This document shows, one piece after another, positions 1-9,981 of a DNA stretch of 64,000 nucleotides (positions are counted from its first letter, which is position 1; every line of letters starts with the position of its first letter). The DNA is from an uncultured Sphingorhabdus sp. (GTDB taxonomy: Bacteria; Pseudomonadota; Alphaproteobacteria; Sphingomonadales; Sphingomonadaceae). The notes under the pieces were generated by a model. It was not told the DNA's origin and made no database searches. It was given only the letters and a program-made list of their open reading frames with translations. A program made the position numbers and the translations under genes. The DNA lies in assembly GCA_947501885.1 (NCBI GenBank), contig CANMXN010000001.1:682001-746000 (forward strand). Direction: 5' to 3'.

Positions 1-457
1 CTGTAATAATTTTACCCAATAATGTTTCTTGCTGCACATCTTTATTGAGTTGGTTTTCATTTTCTTGCTCAAGTTTATGTACATGAAGAGCGCGGCTAAC
101 GATTAAGTGAAGTTCGTCAATATCAACAGGTTTTTGATAAAAATCCCAAGCTCCAGCCGCAACAGCACGCATTGCGCTATTTTGCTCTCCATGACCAGAA
201 GCAACAATGATTTTTAAATTGGGTACCAGTTTCAACATCTCTTCTAATGCTTTAAAACCCTCAGTTGCTCCATCAGGATCAGGCGGCAGTCCTAAATCGA
301 GCGTAACAACATCAGGCTCTTGCGCACGCAATATCGTCATGGCTTCTTCTCTATTGCTAGCCGTAAAAACTTCAAAGTCTTCATAAGACCATTTCAACTG
401 TTTCTGTAATCCAAGATCATCTTCAACAATGAGTAATTTGGGTTTTTTATCAGACAT
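1..457 (-). CDS. prsR: PEP-CTERM-box response regulator transcription factor PrsR, N-terminal part (runs off the left edge)
   Basis: Translated by hand from ATG at 457: MSDKKPKLLIVEDDLGLQKQLKWSYEDFEVFTASNREEAMTILRAQEPDVVTLDLGLPPDPDGATEGFKALEEML...ASGHGEQNSAMRAVAAGAWDFYQKPVDIDEL; receiver domain directly upstream-adjacent to a PrsK-like kinase. Confidence 0.85.
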   Translation of the reverse strand, partial: MSDKKPKLLIVEDDLGLQKQLKWSYEDFEVFTASNREEAMTILRAQEPDVVTLDLGLPPDPDGATEGFKALEEMLKLVPNLKIIVASGHGEQNSAMRAVAAGAWDFYQKPVDIDELHLIVSRALHVHKLEQENENQLNKDVQQETLLGKIIT

Positions 458-458
458 A

Positions 459-2591
459 TTAAGCAGCCTCCCCTTCATTTGAAGGAAAATAAACTTCCTG
501 TATATCTAACTTATCATCACCACTATCTTGCAGTTTTATCTCACTTGGCAAAGAAATAATAAACCGGGTTCCTTTACCTTCTGTACTTTCTACTCTTAAA
601 TTACCTTCCATAGACTCGATCAATGATTTGGCTTCATATGCGCCAATTCCGAAACCACCATTCTTACTCGACTCAAAGGGTTTAAATAATTCATTATTCA
701 TGAACTTTTCGCTCATACCGCTGCCTCTATCAATGACTTGAATGATAATATTTTCGCCTTGGCGCCTAGCAACTATTGTAATCGGGGCCTCATTCGTCGT
801 TGCTTCAATCGCATTTTGGATCAAATGCGTAATAGCTGTTTCCAAACGCATAGCATCAAACACAGCCCATAATGCTGGTTCAAAATCTGTCTCAATAGGA
901 TGTAATAATCTTTTAGGCTGCAACGCACGCATTATGCTTGGTTCTATTTCCCCGCTCATTGGTGTGTCATGCCTGACTTTATTATGTTGAGAAAGCCGCG
1001 CTAATAACTCATTCATTTTACCAACCGAAGATTGTAATGTATCAACCATATCACTACGAAACTCTGGATTATCAGCATGTTTTTCAGCATTGCGCGATAA
1101 TATGCTAAGCTGGCTAACAAGATTCTTTATATCATGCATAACAAATGCAAACCGGCGATTAAATTGATCAAATTGCTGACCTTCGATTAATCTCTTTTGG
1201 CTCGCAGCTTCTGCTAAATAGCTACCTAATTGGCGGCTTACAACACGAAGCATATCCATATCTTCCCAATCAACTTGCCATGAAATACGTGGACGTGCCA
1301 ATATAACGATACCCGTTAGTTTCCCGAAATGAACCAAGGGCACAACCAACCATGCATTATTTTCATCATATAACCATTGCGGTAAAGCCCTAGGGTCACA
1401 TCTATTATCACTGCCTGAACGTGCATCATCCATCACAACGATATGTCCTGTTGATTCAAAAAAATCGATCATATTTTGTGTGCCAGGATTTGCAGGAACA
1501 TCAGCAGATGACCAATTCCACCGCGATTGCAGCATCAACTGACCGCCGTTAGATGGGACCAATAATAAACCGCTTGGACATTCTAATATATCTGCCATCG
1601 CCTTGATAACGCGTTCATGAAATGAGGTATCTTCATTTCCAGAAAAACCAACTGTATCTGCAAAACGCATCCATTCTGTTCGATAATCATAACGATGTTG
1701 AAAGAAGTTTTTAGCAATTTTAACTTTGAACCATGCGCGAAACTTACCTGATGGCAAGATAAGCAGCGCAGCAATAGACATGACGAAAATTATACTGCTT
1801 TGTGCCAAACGGGCATAATCACCGCCAATCAACTCGATGGCAATATTCAATATTACCATGGCAAGCAAATATCCGCCAATGGCAAATAATGATACGGATT
1901 GGAAAGCGACAGAGCGAGAAAGTCTTAATCGCAATTCGGCATTACGAAGCGCCGCCATAACAAATATAGGCGCTAGTAAAGCCGTCGCAATACCGCGCAT
2001 TGCAACCAATTCAAAAGATAGGCTCTGCGTTAAATATGTGATTGTGTATAAGTTTAAATCATAAGTCCAAAGCGCTGCTAAAGCTGCCATTGGCAAGCTA
2101 ATGCCCCACCGTGCATTTGGTGCAGACACCGTATAAAGATTATGCACCGCAACAAGAGCGCCCGCCGCAAAAAGCATACGAAACATATAAGAGGAATAGA
2201 CTATTAATTCTGCGGCATCGCTATTCAGCGCTACAAAATAAATCAACAAATCAATAGTTATTTGGAACAAAATTACACTTACAAGTGATAGGTAAATATA
2301 ATTAAGGCTTTTGGGTTGTTGCCTTCCTTCACCACTGCGCAATAAAAAGTATAAAAACCCAAGCCACCCAAAGTTTCGAATAGATTCAGATAATAGTGCA
2401 ATAATAGAGTCTGACCCAAGGGAAACAACAGAAAACCCCCAAATAGCCGTCAATGATAATGCGATAAGCAGAAATAGTTGCTGCTTATTTGACAAGCCAT
2501 ATCGGTGATAAGTCCATATCGCTAGCGCTGCGTATAGAAACGCAACCGTCGCATGCCCCCAAAAACCTAATGTGGTGAGAAACTCAATCAT
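459..2591 (-). CDS. prsK: PEP-CTERM/XrtA system histidine kinase PrsK
   Basis: Multi-TM N-terminus, GAF-like region, H-box FVMHDIKNLVSQLSIL, HATPase GFGIGAYEAKSLIESMEGNLRVES; adjacent to PrsR-like receiver. Confidence 0.88.
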   Translation of the reverse strand: MIEFLTTLGFWGHATVAFLYAALAIWTYHRYGLSNKQQLFLLIALSLTAIWGFSVVSLGSDSIIALLSESIRNFGWLGFLYFLLRSGEGRQQPKSLNYIYLSLVSVILFQITIDLLIYFVALNSDAAELIVYSSYMFRMLFAAGALVAVHNLYTVSAPNARWGISLPMAALAALWTYDLNLYTITYLTQSLSFELVAMRGIATALLAPIFVMAALRNAELRLRLSRSVAFQSVSLFAIGGYLLAMVILNIAIELIGGDYARLAQSSIIFVMSIAALLILPSGKFRAWFKVKIAKNFFQHRYDYRTEWMRFADTVGFSGNEDTSFHERVIKAMADILECPSGLLLVPSNGGQLMLQSRWNWSSADVPANPGTQNMIDFFESTGHIVVMDDARSGSDNRCDPRALPQWLYDENNAWLVVPLVHFGKLTGIVILARPRISWQVDWEDMDMLRVVSRQLGSYLAEAASQKRLIEGQQFDQFNRRFAFVMHDIKNLVSQLSILSRNAEKHADNPEFRSDMVDTLQSSVGKMNELLARLSQHNKVRHDTPMSGEIEPSIMRALQPKRLLHPIETDFEPALWAVFDAMRLETAITHLIQNAIEATTNEAPITIVARRQGENIIIQVIDRGSGMSEKFMNNELFKPFESSKNGGFGIGAYEAKSLIESMEGNLRVESTEGKGTRFIISLPSEIKLQDSGDDKLDIQEVYFPSNEGEAA

Positions 2592-2594
2592 ATA

Positions 2595-3983
2595 TCACCG
2601 AACCCCTTCAGGCCATAATATAACGCGAACAGTTTGTAACAATATTAACAGATCTAAAAAAGGTGTGTAATTTTTAGCATAATATAAATCATATTCTAGT
2701 TTTTGACGGCTATCATCTATCGATGCACCATAAGGGTAATTAACTTGTGCCCAGCCAGTTATTCCTGGCTTCACCATATGCCGTTCAGCATAATATTTAA
2801 TCTTTTCTTCTAATTCAGATACAAATTCTGGGCGCTCAGGCCTCGGCCCCACAAAACTCATCTCCCCTTTTAATACGCTCCAAGTTTGCGGCAGCTCGTC
2901 TATCCGTGTCATGCGAATAAAACGCCCAATCATGGTGATGCGCGGATCATCTTTACTTGCCCAAATAGCCTTACCTTCTATTTCAGCATCTTGCCGCATA
3001 GAGCGTAATTTTATGATATCAAAGCTCTGCCCATATAGACCAATTCTTGCCTGTCTGTAAAAGGCAGGGCCTTTGCTTTCAAGCTTGACCAAAATACCAA
3101 AAATAATGATCAATGGAGCCGATAAAGTTAACAATATTAAACTCGCAACTATATCGAATATTCTCTTGATGAAGCTAGATATTCTCTGACCTGAAGAAAA
3201 GCCATCCGAAAATATCAACCAACTCGGATTTACGCTATCCAGATCGACACGCCCTGTTTCTCGTTCAAGGAAAGTCGAAAGGTCATTGACGTGCACACCT
3301 GTGGTTTTAATCCGCAGTAAATCTGTTAAAGGCAAGGCATTACGCCGTTCCTCCAATGCAAGAACAACTTCACTAGCCGCCATTTTAACAACAAAATCTG
3401 ACAAATTATAAATGGCATCCCTGCTAATAGCTTCGGGTACGGTTTTCTTACCCTCGCTCATCGCAACATAACCAGCGACAATGAAACCACTGCCCGGTTT
3501 TGCTTCCAGTTCCTTAATACGTTGTGCTCTAGATCCAGCACCCAAGATGAGCAGACGTCTCTTAAAACCTTGCGCCCCCATTGCGGACCCCAAGATTATG
3601 CGATTTGCAGATAAGAATAAAAATGCAAACCCCATTGCATATAGTAAGTTGGAGCGCCATAATGTTGAACCAGGCAACATGAACGCCAATACAGATTGAA
3701 AAATAACCCCTATAGAAATTGCGACCATTAAACGCGCAACTGCAAAACGAAGCGATTGCAGAGATTGCGAGCTAAATACACCTGTTGAAAGACTGGCTAT
3801 TTGAACAGAGACAGCAAATAATATCAGGGGCAATATACGATTACCAATGAAATCTACTTCCATATTAATTTGATTGGCACGCAAAACCCATGCAACTTCA
3901 CCAGCCATTATAAGCAATACCAAATCCACTATGCCCATAAAAATAACAGGATAGGGTATATAATGTTTAAAAAGCCTGATCAC
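2595..3983 (-). CDS. TIGR03013-type PEP-CTERM/XrtA system sugar transferase (undecaprenyl-phosphate glycosyl-1-phosphate transferase family)
   Basis: Bacterial sugar transferase motifs KRIFDIVASLILLTLSAPL, KLRSMRQDAE, RIDELPQTWSVLKGEMSFVGPRPERPEFV, KPGITGWAQVNYPYG; beside prsK. Confidence 0.88.
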   Translation of the reverse strand: MIRLFKHYIPYPVIFMGIVDLVLLIMAGEVAWVLRANQINMEVDFIGNRILPLILFAVSVQIASLSTGVFSSQSLQSLRFAVARLMVAISIGVIFQSVLAFMLPGSTLWRSNLLYAMGFAFLFLSANRIILGSAMGAQGFKRRLLILGAGSRAQRIKELEAKPGSGFIVAGYVAMSEGKKTVPEAISRDAIYNLSDFVVKMAASEVVLALEERRNALPLTDLLRIKTTGVHVNDLSTFLERETGRVDLDSVNPSWLIFSDGFSSGQRISSFIKRIFDIVASLILLTLSAPLIIIFGILVKLESKGPAFYRQARIGLYGQSFDIIKLRSMRQDAEIEGKAIWASKDDPRITMIGRFIRMTRIDELPQTWSVLKGEMSFVGPRPERPEFVSELEEKIKYYAERHMVKPGITGWAQVNYPYGASIDDSRQKLEYDLYYAKNYTPFLDLLILLQTVRVILWPEGVR

Positions 3984-4107
3984 AAAGATAATCCCTTACA
4001 TTCACCATTTGCATCACTAACGCAAAAAGGTTTAGTGTCGATTAACTTTACAATATAATTAAATTATATTAAAAAACAATAGTATATAGCAAATGGCAAT
4101 GCTTGGT

Positions 4108-5511
4108 TTAATCTGGAGCGAATAAAAATGGCGTTATACCTCTTTCTCTTTCATTAAATGTTAGAACCTTATCAGCAGGCGCTTGTGAACGCTGGGTACA
4201 ATTATGACGTGCACAATCCATACACCCCAGACCGATTGGGAACCCAATATCATCATGGATATCCATAGCTGAAGCTGCAGATATTTTTTTAGCAAACTCC
4301 GCTTTTAAACCAATGACTATGGTGAATTGTGTTCGGCTATCATGATATGAAGATTGCGGCTCTAATTTATCATTTTTGTATAATGAACAAGCAATAGTAA
4401 ACCATCTTGATCCATCTTCTAGCGCTACCAATTGGGTTACAATACGCCCTGGCGTATTAAAACTATCATACACATTCCATAACGGGCAATGTTTATTACC
4501 TTCTATAAGCGGAGATTTACTAGCTCCAGCATATCGTTTAGAAATTTGACCTGCTTTATCAACTCGCATCATAAAAAATGGCAACCCTCTGGCCCCGACA
4601 CGCTGCAAAGTTGTCAAACGATGCGCTACCATCTCAAAACTCGCAACAAACCGACGTCCTAATAAGTCGACATCATAGCCACTTGATTCACAAGCGCGCA
4701 TAAACCGCGAATAAGGCATCATCACCGCAGCAGCAAAATAAGATGTTAAATGTCGACGAAATAATCGTTGTGAAACATGATCATCAAAGCCTGCGCCTTT
4801 AACCAAATTCTCTATCTCATTATCTGCCTCTAATTGCGCCAATTGACTTGCCAATGCGAAAAGCCTGCTAGAAGAAGATAAAGTCTCAGAGATTTGTAAT
4901 TGCCGTGCGTGTAAGTCCATGCGGCGCAATAAGTCAGGCATTATATCATAAGGTAAGATACGCACGGTAATTTGATGCTTCACTCTAAGGCGCTCAGAAA
5001 TCGCATTATATAGATCATTGGAACTCAGCCTTAGTTCATCGGCCAATTCCTCAGCCAGAACATCCAAATCAGCAAAATATCCATTCCACCGTTCAATCTC
5101 ATTACGCACTGGGTCTAGCTTTATAGGGTTTTCATTTGCCGATTTGGGAGTGGAAATATAGCTATCATATAAAAGCGCGAAGGCCTGCGCACTATCTGGC
5201 GCCGCCGCCATCCACTCTTGTAATTGCGTCCTATCAATTGATATATCAGCAAATAATGGGTCGGATAGTCTTCGGCGCAATGCTTCTTCACCACCGCCTG
5301 GCTCATCATGCGTCAGACTACGTGGATCAAAGTCATAAACCGATACCAATTTCATAATGATAGCAGCGGTAACTGGCCTTTGATTTCTCTCGATTAAATT
5401 CAAATAACTAGCTGATATATCTAAGGACTCTGCCATAGCAATTTGCGTTAATGCCAAGGACCTTCGTAGCCGTCTTAAGCCATGTCCTGCAAATATCTTT
5501 TGTTCTGCCAT
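4108..5511 (-). CDS. XRE-family, short-chain fatty acyl transcriptional regulator (ScfR/RamB-like)
   Basis: N-terminal HTH GLRRLRRSLALTQIAMAESLDISASYLNLIERNQRPVTA; C-terminal Cys motif GCMDCARHNCTQRSQAP. Confidence 0.85.
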   Translation of the reverse strand: MAEQKIFAGHGLRRLRRSLALTQIAMAESLDISASYLNLIERNQRPVTAAIIMKLVSVYDFDPRSLTHDEPGGGEEALRRRLSDPLFADISIDRTQLQEWMAAAPDSAQAFALLYDSYISTPKSANENPIKLDPVRNEIERWNGYFADLDVLAEELADELRLSSNDLYNAISERLRVKHQITVRILPYDIMPDLLRRMDLHARQLQISETLSSSSRLFALASQLAQLEADNEIENLVKGAGFDDHVSQRLFRRHLTSYFAAAVMMPYSRFMRACESSGYDVDLLGRRFVASFEMVAHRLTTLQRVGARGLPFFMMRVDKAGQISKRYAGASKSPLIEGNKHCPLWNVYDSFNTPGRIVTQLVALEDGSRWFTIACSLYKNDKLEPQSSYHDSRTQFTIVIGLKAEFAKKISAASAMDIHDDIGFPIGLGCMDCARHNCTQRSQAPADKVLTFNERERGITPFLFAPD

Positions 5512-5630
5512 AAAATACTTTCTTATAATCTTGTAATATGTTTACAAAGTTACTTAATGATTATCGATATTACAACATTTTGACAAAGTATATAGTATAT
5601 AAATCTGGTGCTGTAGATAGGAATATGGGA

Positions 5631-5666
5631 ATGAATAATCTTTCCTGGGGAGGAAAATCATACTAA
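5631..5666 (+). CDS. Candidate 11-aa micro-ORF (MNNLSWGGKSY) in a promoter-ORF-terminator unit
   Basis: TTGACA at 5580-5585, AGGA at 5619-5622 eight nt before ATG 5631, TAA 5664-5666 running into a terminator hairpin. Confidence 0.35.
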   Translation: MNNLSWGGKSY

Positions 5667-5697
5667 TCGCTGGCAGAGATGTCAGCGATTTTTTTAT
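5665..5697 (+). terminator. Rho-independent terminator
   Basis: AATCGCTG (5665-5672) / CAGCGATT (5683-5690) perfect 8-bp stem followed by a T run. Confidence 0.8.
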
Positions 5698-5783
5698 GTA
5701 TCAATTATAATGATGGAAGAAACGATACCTTAACCAATAGGATATATTATTATACAATATAATTATCCACAGGGATTCAAAAA

Positions 5784-6224
5784 ATGAATGAAACAATGAA
5801 AATCGCGCTCGGCGTTACTGGGTTCGCAACATTGCTTGCATTGACGGTGCCAGCCAATTTCGATGTTTCTCAAGGCCAAACAAAAACCGAACCATCAGCA
5901 TCGGTACAGCCAGAAGCTATAAAGTCCAGCAACGTAAAGCCTGTTGTTCCTGAACAGAATAGCATAATCGATACGATAATCGAAGACTCTGATGATGAAA
6001 CATTTTCTTTTGGCGACCCTACTTCAAGCGCAGAACCAATTAACTTTGATGATTCCTCTGATACCAACGAACAAACAGCCCCTCAAGGGACTATTAGGTC
6101 TATATCAAATTCTGCTTCTAGGCCACCAGCATCACAGAGTGTTGAGAGCGAACCAGTACGTGCTAGACCTTCTATCATTGATATTGAAAAAGCAGTTAAT
6201 AAACGACCATCAGAAGAAATATAA
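5784..6224 (+). CDS. Hypothetical exported protein, low-complexity acidic/Ser-rich
   Basis: N-terminal hydrophobic segment MKIALGVTGFATLLALTVPA, then Ser/Glu/Pro-rich sequence. Confidence 0.6.
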   Translation: MNETMKIALGVTGFATLLALTVPANFDVSQGQTKTEPSASVQPEAIKSSNVKPVVPEQNSIIDTIIEDSDDETFSFGDPTSSAEPINFDDSSDTNEQTAPQGTIRSISNSASRPPASQSVESEPVRARPSIIDIEKAVNKRPSEEI

Positions 6225-6307
6225 ATTTATCACTTTATCTTTATAGATTAAATATGATCGATATCATTATAGAGCGATATTCAATATTTTAAAAATAAAC
6301 GCTTAAT

Positions 6308-7627
6308 CTATTTCTTCATTAAATCTAGCGTGGCGGCCAATACAGCCTCTGTACCTGTTGCAATAACCTTTTCTGCATCAGGAGCCCAAAATGGCGAATG
6401 AAGCGATGGTAATTTGCTTCCACTTTTTTGCGCTTTTTCATACTCATCATGAGGAACCCCACCAACCCAAAAGATCATACTTTTGATATTGTCAGGGTCT
6501 TCACGGCGATAACGACTAAAATCTTCACCACCCATGACAGGTTGAGATTTGATAACGCGGTTCTCACCAAAACGTTTTTTAAAAATCACAGATAATGGTT
6601 CAGCCAGTTCGGGGTTGTTAAAGGTCGCTGGTGTATATTCATCTTCGCGGTGATTAACAATCGGCATTCTGTCTTCTGGCATGCCCGCAGCAATGGCTTC
6701 ACCTTTTGCAATCCGCTTAATACCGGCAATTAACGCCGCACGGGTTTCGTCAGAATAACTTCTTACCGTCAGTAGTAATTTTGCTTCATCAGAAATAATA
6801 TTATGCTTAGAGCCTGCATGAAAGCTGCCAACAGTAATAACAGCAGGGTCTTGCGGGTTAATTTCGCGGCTCACCAAAGTTTGTAAAGATGTCACGATAC
6901 GGCTTGCAAGAACAATAGGATCTTTGGTCGTGTGCGGATAAGCACCATGCCCGCCAACACCGCGCACCGTTATATCGACGCTATCAACATTGGCGAGTGC
7001 GAAACCGCTTGCATATCCCACCATCCCAGCTTTCACACCAGCCGCATCGTGAAAGGCCAAGACATAGTCAGGTTTAGGAAAACGGGTAAAGAGACCATCA
7101 TTAAGCATTTCACGTGCACCAGAACCAATTTCTTCTGCTGGCTGTAAAATCATAACCAAAGTACCCGACCATTTGTCCTTATTCGCCGATAAATAGCGCG
7201 CACTACCGACCCAACCTGTCATATGCGTATCATGGCCGCAAGCATGCATAACGCCCGTTTCAATGCCATCTTGTGTTGTGGCTATCACTTTAGATGCATA
7301 AGGCAGCCCCGTTTGTTCAATCACAGGAAGCGCATCCATGTCAGCACGGATCATAACCACTGGGCCAGGACCATTTTTCATAACCGCAACAACACCAGTG
7401 CGTCCTATTTTTTCGGTCACTTCAAAGCCCAAACGCCTTGCTTCATCCGCCAATTTTTTGGCGGTACGGACTTCTTGAAAACTCAGCTCTGGATTACTGT
7501 GTAAATCTTTGTAGATTTCCATCAAAGATGGTAAGTCCGCTTCTACTGCGTCGCGCAGCTCATCAGCTTTTACTGGTGATGTGAATAATATTGCAACGGC
7601 TGCAACAGCTCCAAGTTTCAATTTCAT
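6308..7627 (-). CDS. M20 family amidohydrolase (secreted)
   Basis: Signal peptide; IRADMDALPVIEQTGLPYAS, HACGHDTHMTGWVG, LQPAEEIGSGAREML, VMGGEDFSRY. Confidence 0.92.
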   Translation of the reverse strand: MKLKLGAVAAVAILFTSPVKADELRDAVEADLPSLMEIYKDLHSNPELSFQEVRTAKKLADEARRLGFEVTEKIGRTGVVAVMKNGPGPVVMIRADMDALPVIEQTGLPYASKVIATTQDGIETGVMHACGHDTHMTGWVGSARYLSANKDKWSGTLVMILQPAEEIGSGAREMLNDGLFTRFPKPDYVLAFHDAAGVKAGMVGYASGFALANVDSVDITVRGVGGHGAYPHTTKDPIVLASRIVTSLQTLVSREINPQDPAVITVGSFHAGSKHNIISDEAKLLLTVRSYSDETRAALIAGIKRIAKGEAIAAGMPEDRMPIVNHREDEYTPATFNNPELAEPLSVIFKKRFGENRVIKSQPVMGGEDFSRYRREDPDNIKSMIFWVGGVPHDEYEKAQKSGSKLPSLHSPFWAPDAEKVIATGTEAVLAATLDLMKK

Positions 7628-7697
7628 AATAATGTCCCCAAAAACAATGTATCTACAATGTCATGAAGCTATCAAATGGTCAAATAATTATGAAGGT

Positions 7698-8480
7698 TTA
7701 GTGCGCTGTCCATCCGCCATCCACTTTTATATCACTGCCTGTTATGATTGCGGCCTCTTCTCGGCACAGATAAACGGCCATAGCGGCTACTTGTTCGATC
7801 GTTACAAATTTCTTAGCGGGTTGATTGGCAAGCAGCACATCATTAATCACCTCATCGCGCGTCATCCCTCGTGTCTTCATCGTATCGGGAATTTGCCCTT
7901 CGACCAATGGGGTCCATACATAACCTGGGCAGATATTATTGGCAGTTATTCCTTGTTCCGCCACCTCTAGGGCTATAGTTTTTGTAAACCCAGAAATCCC
8001 ATGTTTAGCAGCATTATAAGCCGATTTATACGGACTAGCGACAAGGCTATGCATTGATCCAGTGTTAATGATACGCCCCCATCCTTTCTCTTTCATAGCA
8101 GGTAGAGCCGCTTTGGTTACATGAAAAGCCGAAGACAATATAATTGCAATAATCGCATCCCATTTCGCTTCGGGAAATTCATCAATCGGCGCTACATGCT
8201 GTATCCCCGCATTATTGATCACAATATCGGGCGCGCCCAAGCGTTCTCGGCAATAAGACATCATATCACGAATTTCAGACGGTCTCGTCAAATCAGCCCC
8301 ACAATAAGCGGCATCACCACTTTGCTGCTTTAATTCTTCGACATAGCCACCTATTTCATCTTCATCACCAAATCCATTGATCATGATATGCGCGCCTTCC
8401 GCCGCCAATGCGCGGGCATAACCCAAACCAATGCCAGAAGTTGATCCCGTAATTAATGCTGTTTTGCCTTTTAAGAACAT
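7698..8480 (-). CDS. 3-hydroxybutyrate dehydrogenase (SDR)
   Basis: TGSTSGIGLGYARALAAEGA, NNAGIQHVAPIDEFPEAKWDAIIAI, YNAAKHGISGFTKTIALEVAEQGITANNICPGYV. Confidence 0.9.
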   Translation of the reverse strand: MFLKGKTALITGSTSGIGLGYARALAAEGAHIMINGFGDEDEIGGYVEELKQQSGDAAYCGADLTRPSEIRDMMSYCRERLGAPDIVINNAGIQHVAPIDEFPEAKWDAIIAIILSSAFHVTKAALPAMKEKGWGRIINTGSMHSLVASPYKSAYNAAKHGISGFTKTIALEVAEQGITANNICPGYVWTPLVEGQIPDTMKTRGMTRDEVINDVLLANQPAKKFVTIEQVAAMAVYLCREEAAIITGSDIKVDGGWTAH

Positions 8481-8564
8481 TATGAGCCTCTCTTATGGTA
8501 ATAATAATTGCAGATAGTGTTGCGCTTTTCAAACTAAAGAGCAATATATAACGCTCTATGAGGA

Positions 8565-9482
8565 ATGATAATGCGATTAGATGATTTCGATCCGAGTAAG
8601 AACACGCGTGACCTAGGGCGCAGCGATAGGCTTAGCAGTAGAGGCGGTTTTAATCGCGGCGGAGGCGGATTGGGTCTTATTATGACCATATTACCCTTCT
8701 TATTGCGCAGTAAATTGGGTTGGATGGTTTTAATTATCGGCGGGATCGGATATTTCATGTTCGGCGGCGCTAATGTTACTTCAATGCTTAGCGGCGAAGC
8801 GCCTATTGGTGCAACGCAAAGCGCACAAAATGGATCTCAGACAGCATGTGACACAGAAGAAGAATTATTTGCTTGCCGCGTTTTGCGCTCAACCGAGATC
8901 AGTTGGGAGCGTCTGTTTGCAGCAGGAGGGCAGCAATATAAAGCGCCCACTCTCAATTTTTATACCGACCAAAATAGCAGTGCATGCGGTGCAGCCCAAG
9001 CCGCTATGGGGCCATTTTATTGCCCCGCTGACCAAGGCATATATTTGGACACCAATTTCTTTGATGATATGAAAAATAAACTTGGTGCATCGGGTGATTT
9101 TGCTTATGCTTATGTTATCGCGCATGAAGTGGGACACCATATCCAAACCATTACAGGAATTTCTAACAAGGTACGCCAAACACAAGGCCGCACCTCCAAA
9201 GAAGAAGGCAATGCTCTGCAAGTGCGTATGGAATTACAAGCCGATTGTTATGCAGGTGTGTGGGCAAATCTAAATCAGCAATATTTGGAAACAGGTGATA
9301 TAAAAGAAGGTATGAACGCAGCCAATGCTATTGGAGATGATACTTTATCGCGCGCTGCTGGCAGACGCCCCGTACCAGAAAGCTTTACCCATGGGACTAG
9401 TGAACAGCGCAAACAGTGGCTTCGCCGAGGCCTAGAGAGCGGAAACCCAAATAGCTGCAATACATTCGAAGGAATTTTATAA
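8565..9482 (+). CDS. YpfJ-type neutral zinc metallopeptidase
   Basis: MRLDDFDPSKNTRDLG start, VIAHEVGHHIQ zinc motif, ELQADCYAGVW, GTSEQRKQWLRRGLESG. Confidence 0.92.
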   Translation: MIMRLDDFDPSKNTRDLGRSDRLSSRGGFNRGGGGLGLIMTILPFLLRSKLGWMVLIIGGIGYFMFGGANVTSMLSGEAPIGATQSAQNGSQTACDTEEELFACRVLRSTEISWERLFAAGGQQYKAPTLNFYTDQNSSACGAAQAAMGPFYCPADQGIYLDTNFFDDMKNKLGASGDFAYAYVIAHEVGHHIQTITGISNKVRQTQGRTSKEEGNALQVRMELQADCYAGVWANLNQQYLETGDIKEGMNAANAIGDDTLSRAAGRRPVPESFTHGTSEQRKQWLRRGLESGNPNSCNTFEGIL

Positions 9483-9970
9483 TGCGATTACCCATATTTA
9501 TATTATTATTGTCTCTGCCAATCACGGTCCTTTATGCGCAATCCACCAAGGATACGGCCAGCGATATTGCGACGCAGCCTGCCCAAGATGTGAATGTTAA
9601 AAAAATCGAGATCCCCAAAAAATTAAAAGATATTCAGAAAAAGCCCTATTCGCTCAAAAATATGAACAGCTGCGCTGCTCTTATAGCTGAGGTAAAAGCA
9701 TTGAATGATGCGCTTGGTTCTGACCTTGATGAAAAAGGCGATAAAGACGCCTCTGAAAAAAGAAAAGCAACCGCCAAACGCGTTGGTGGCTCTATCACAG
9801 GCGGTCTCATTCCATTTAGAGGCATAGTGCGCGAGGTTTCTGGTGCTGCCAAAGCCCAACGCAAATATAACAAAGCGGTTACGGCCGGTGTAACACGAAG
9901 GGCATTTCTTAAAGGTATAGGTCAAGAGCGCAAATGCGCGCTACCTGCGCGGCCAACTTCGGTCAAATAA
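9482..9970 (+). CDS. Hypothetical secreted protein, probably co-transcribed with the ypfJ-like gene
   Basis: Signal-peptide-like start; start codon overlaps the preceding stop. Confidence 0.65.
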   Translation: MRLPIFILLLSLPITVLYAQSTKDTASDIATQPAQDVNVKKIEIPKKLKDIQKKPYSLKNMNSCAALIAEVKALNDALGSDLDEKGDKDASEKRKATAKRVGGSITGGLIPFRGIVREVSGAAKAQRKYNKAVTAGVTRRAFLKGIGQERKCALPARPTSVK

Positions 9971-9981
9971 GACACTATATT

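Noticed and set aside
5762-5772. Consensus-like DnaA box TTATCCACA upstream of the 5784 ORF
   Set aside because: Single box, no dnaA/gyrB-type context or cluster of boxes; not an origin on this evidence.
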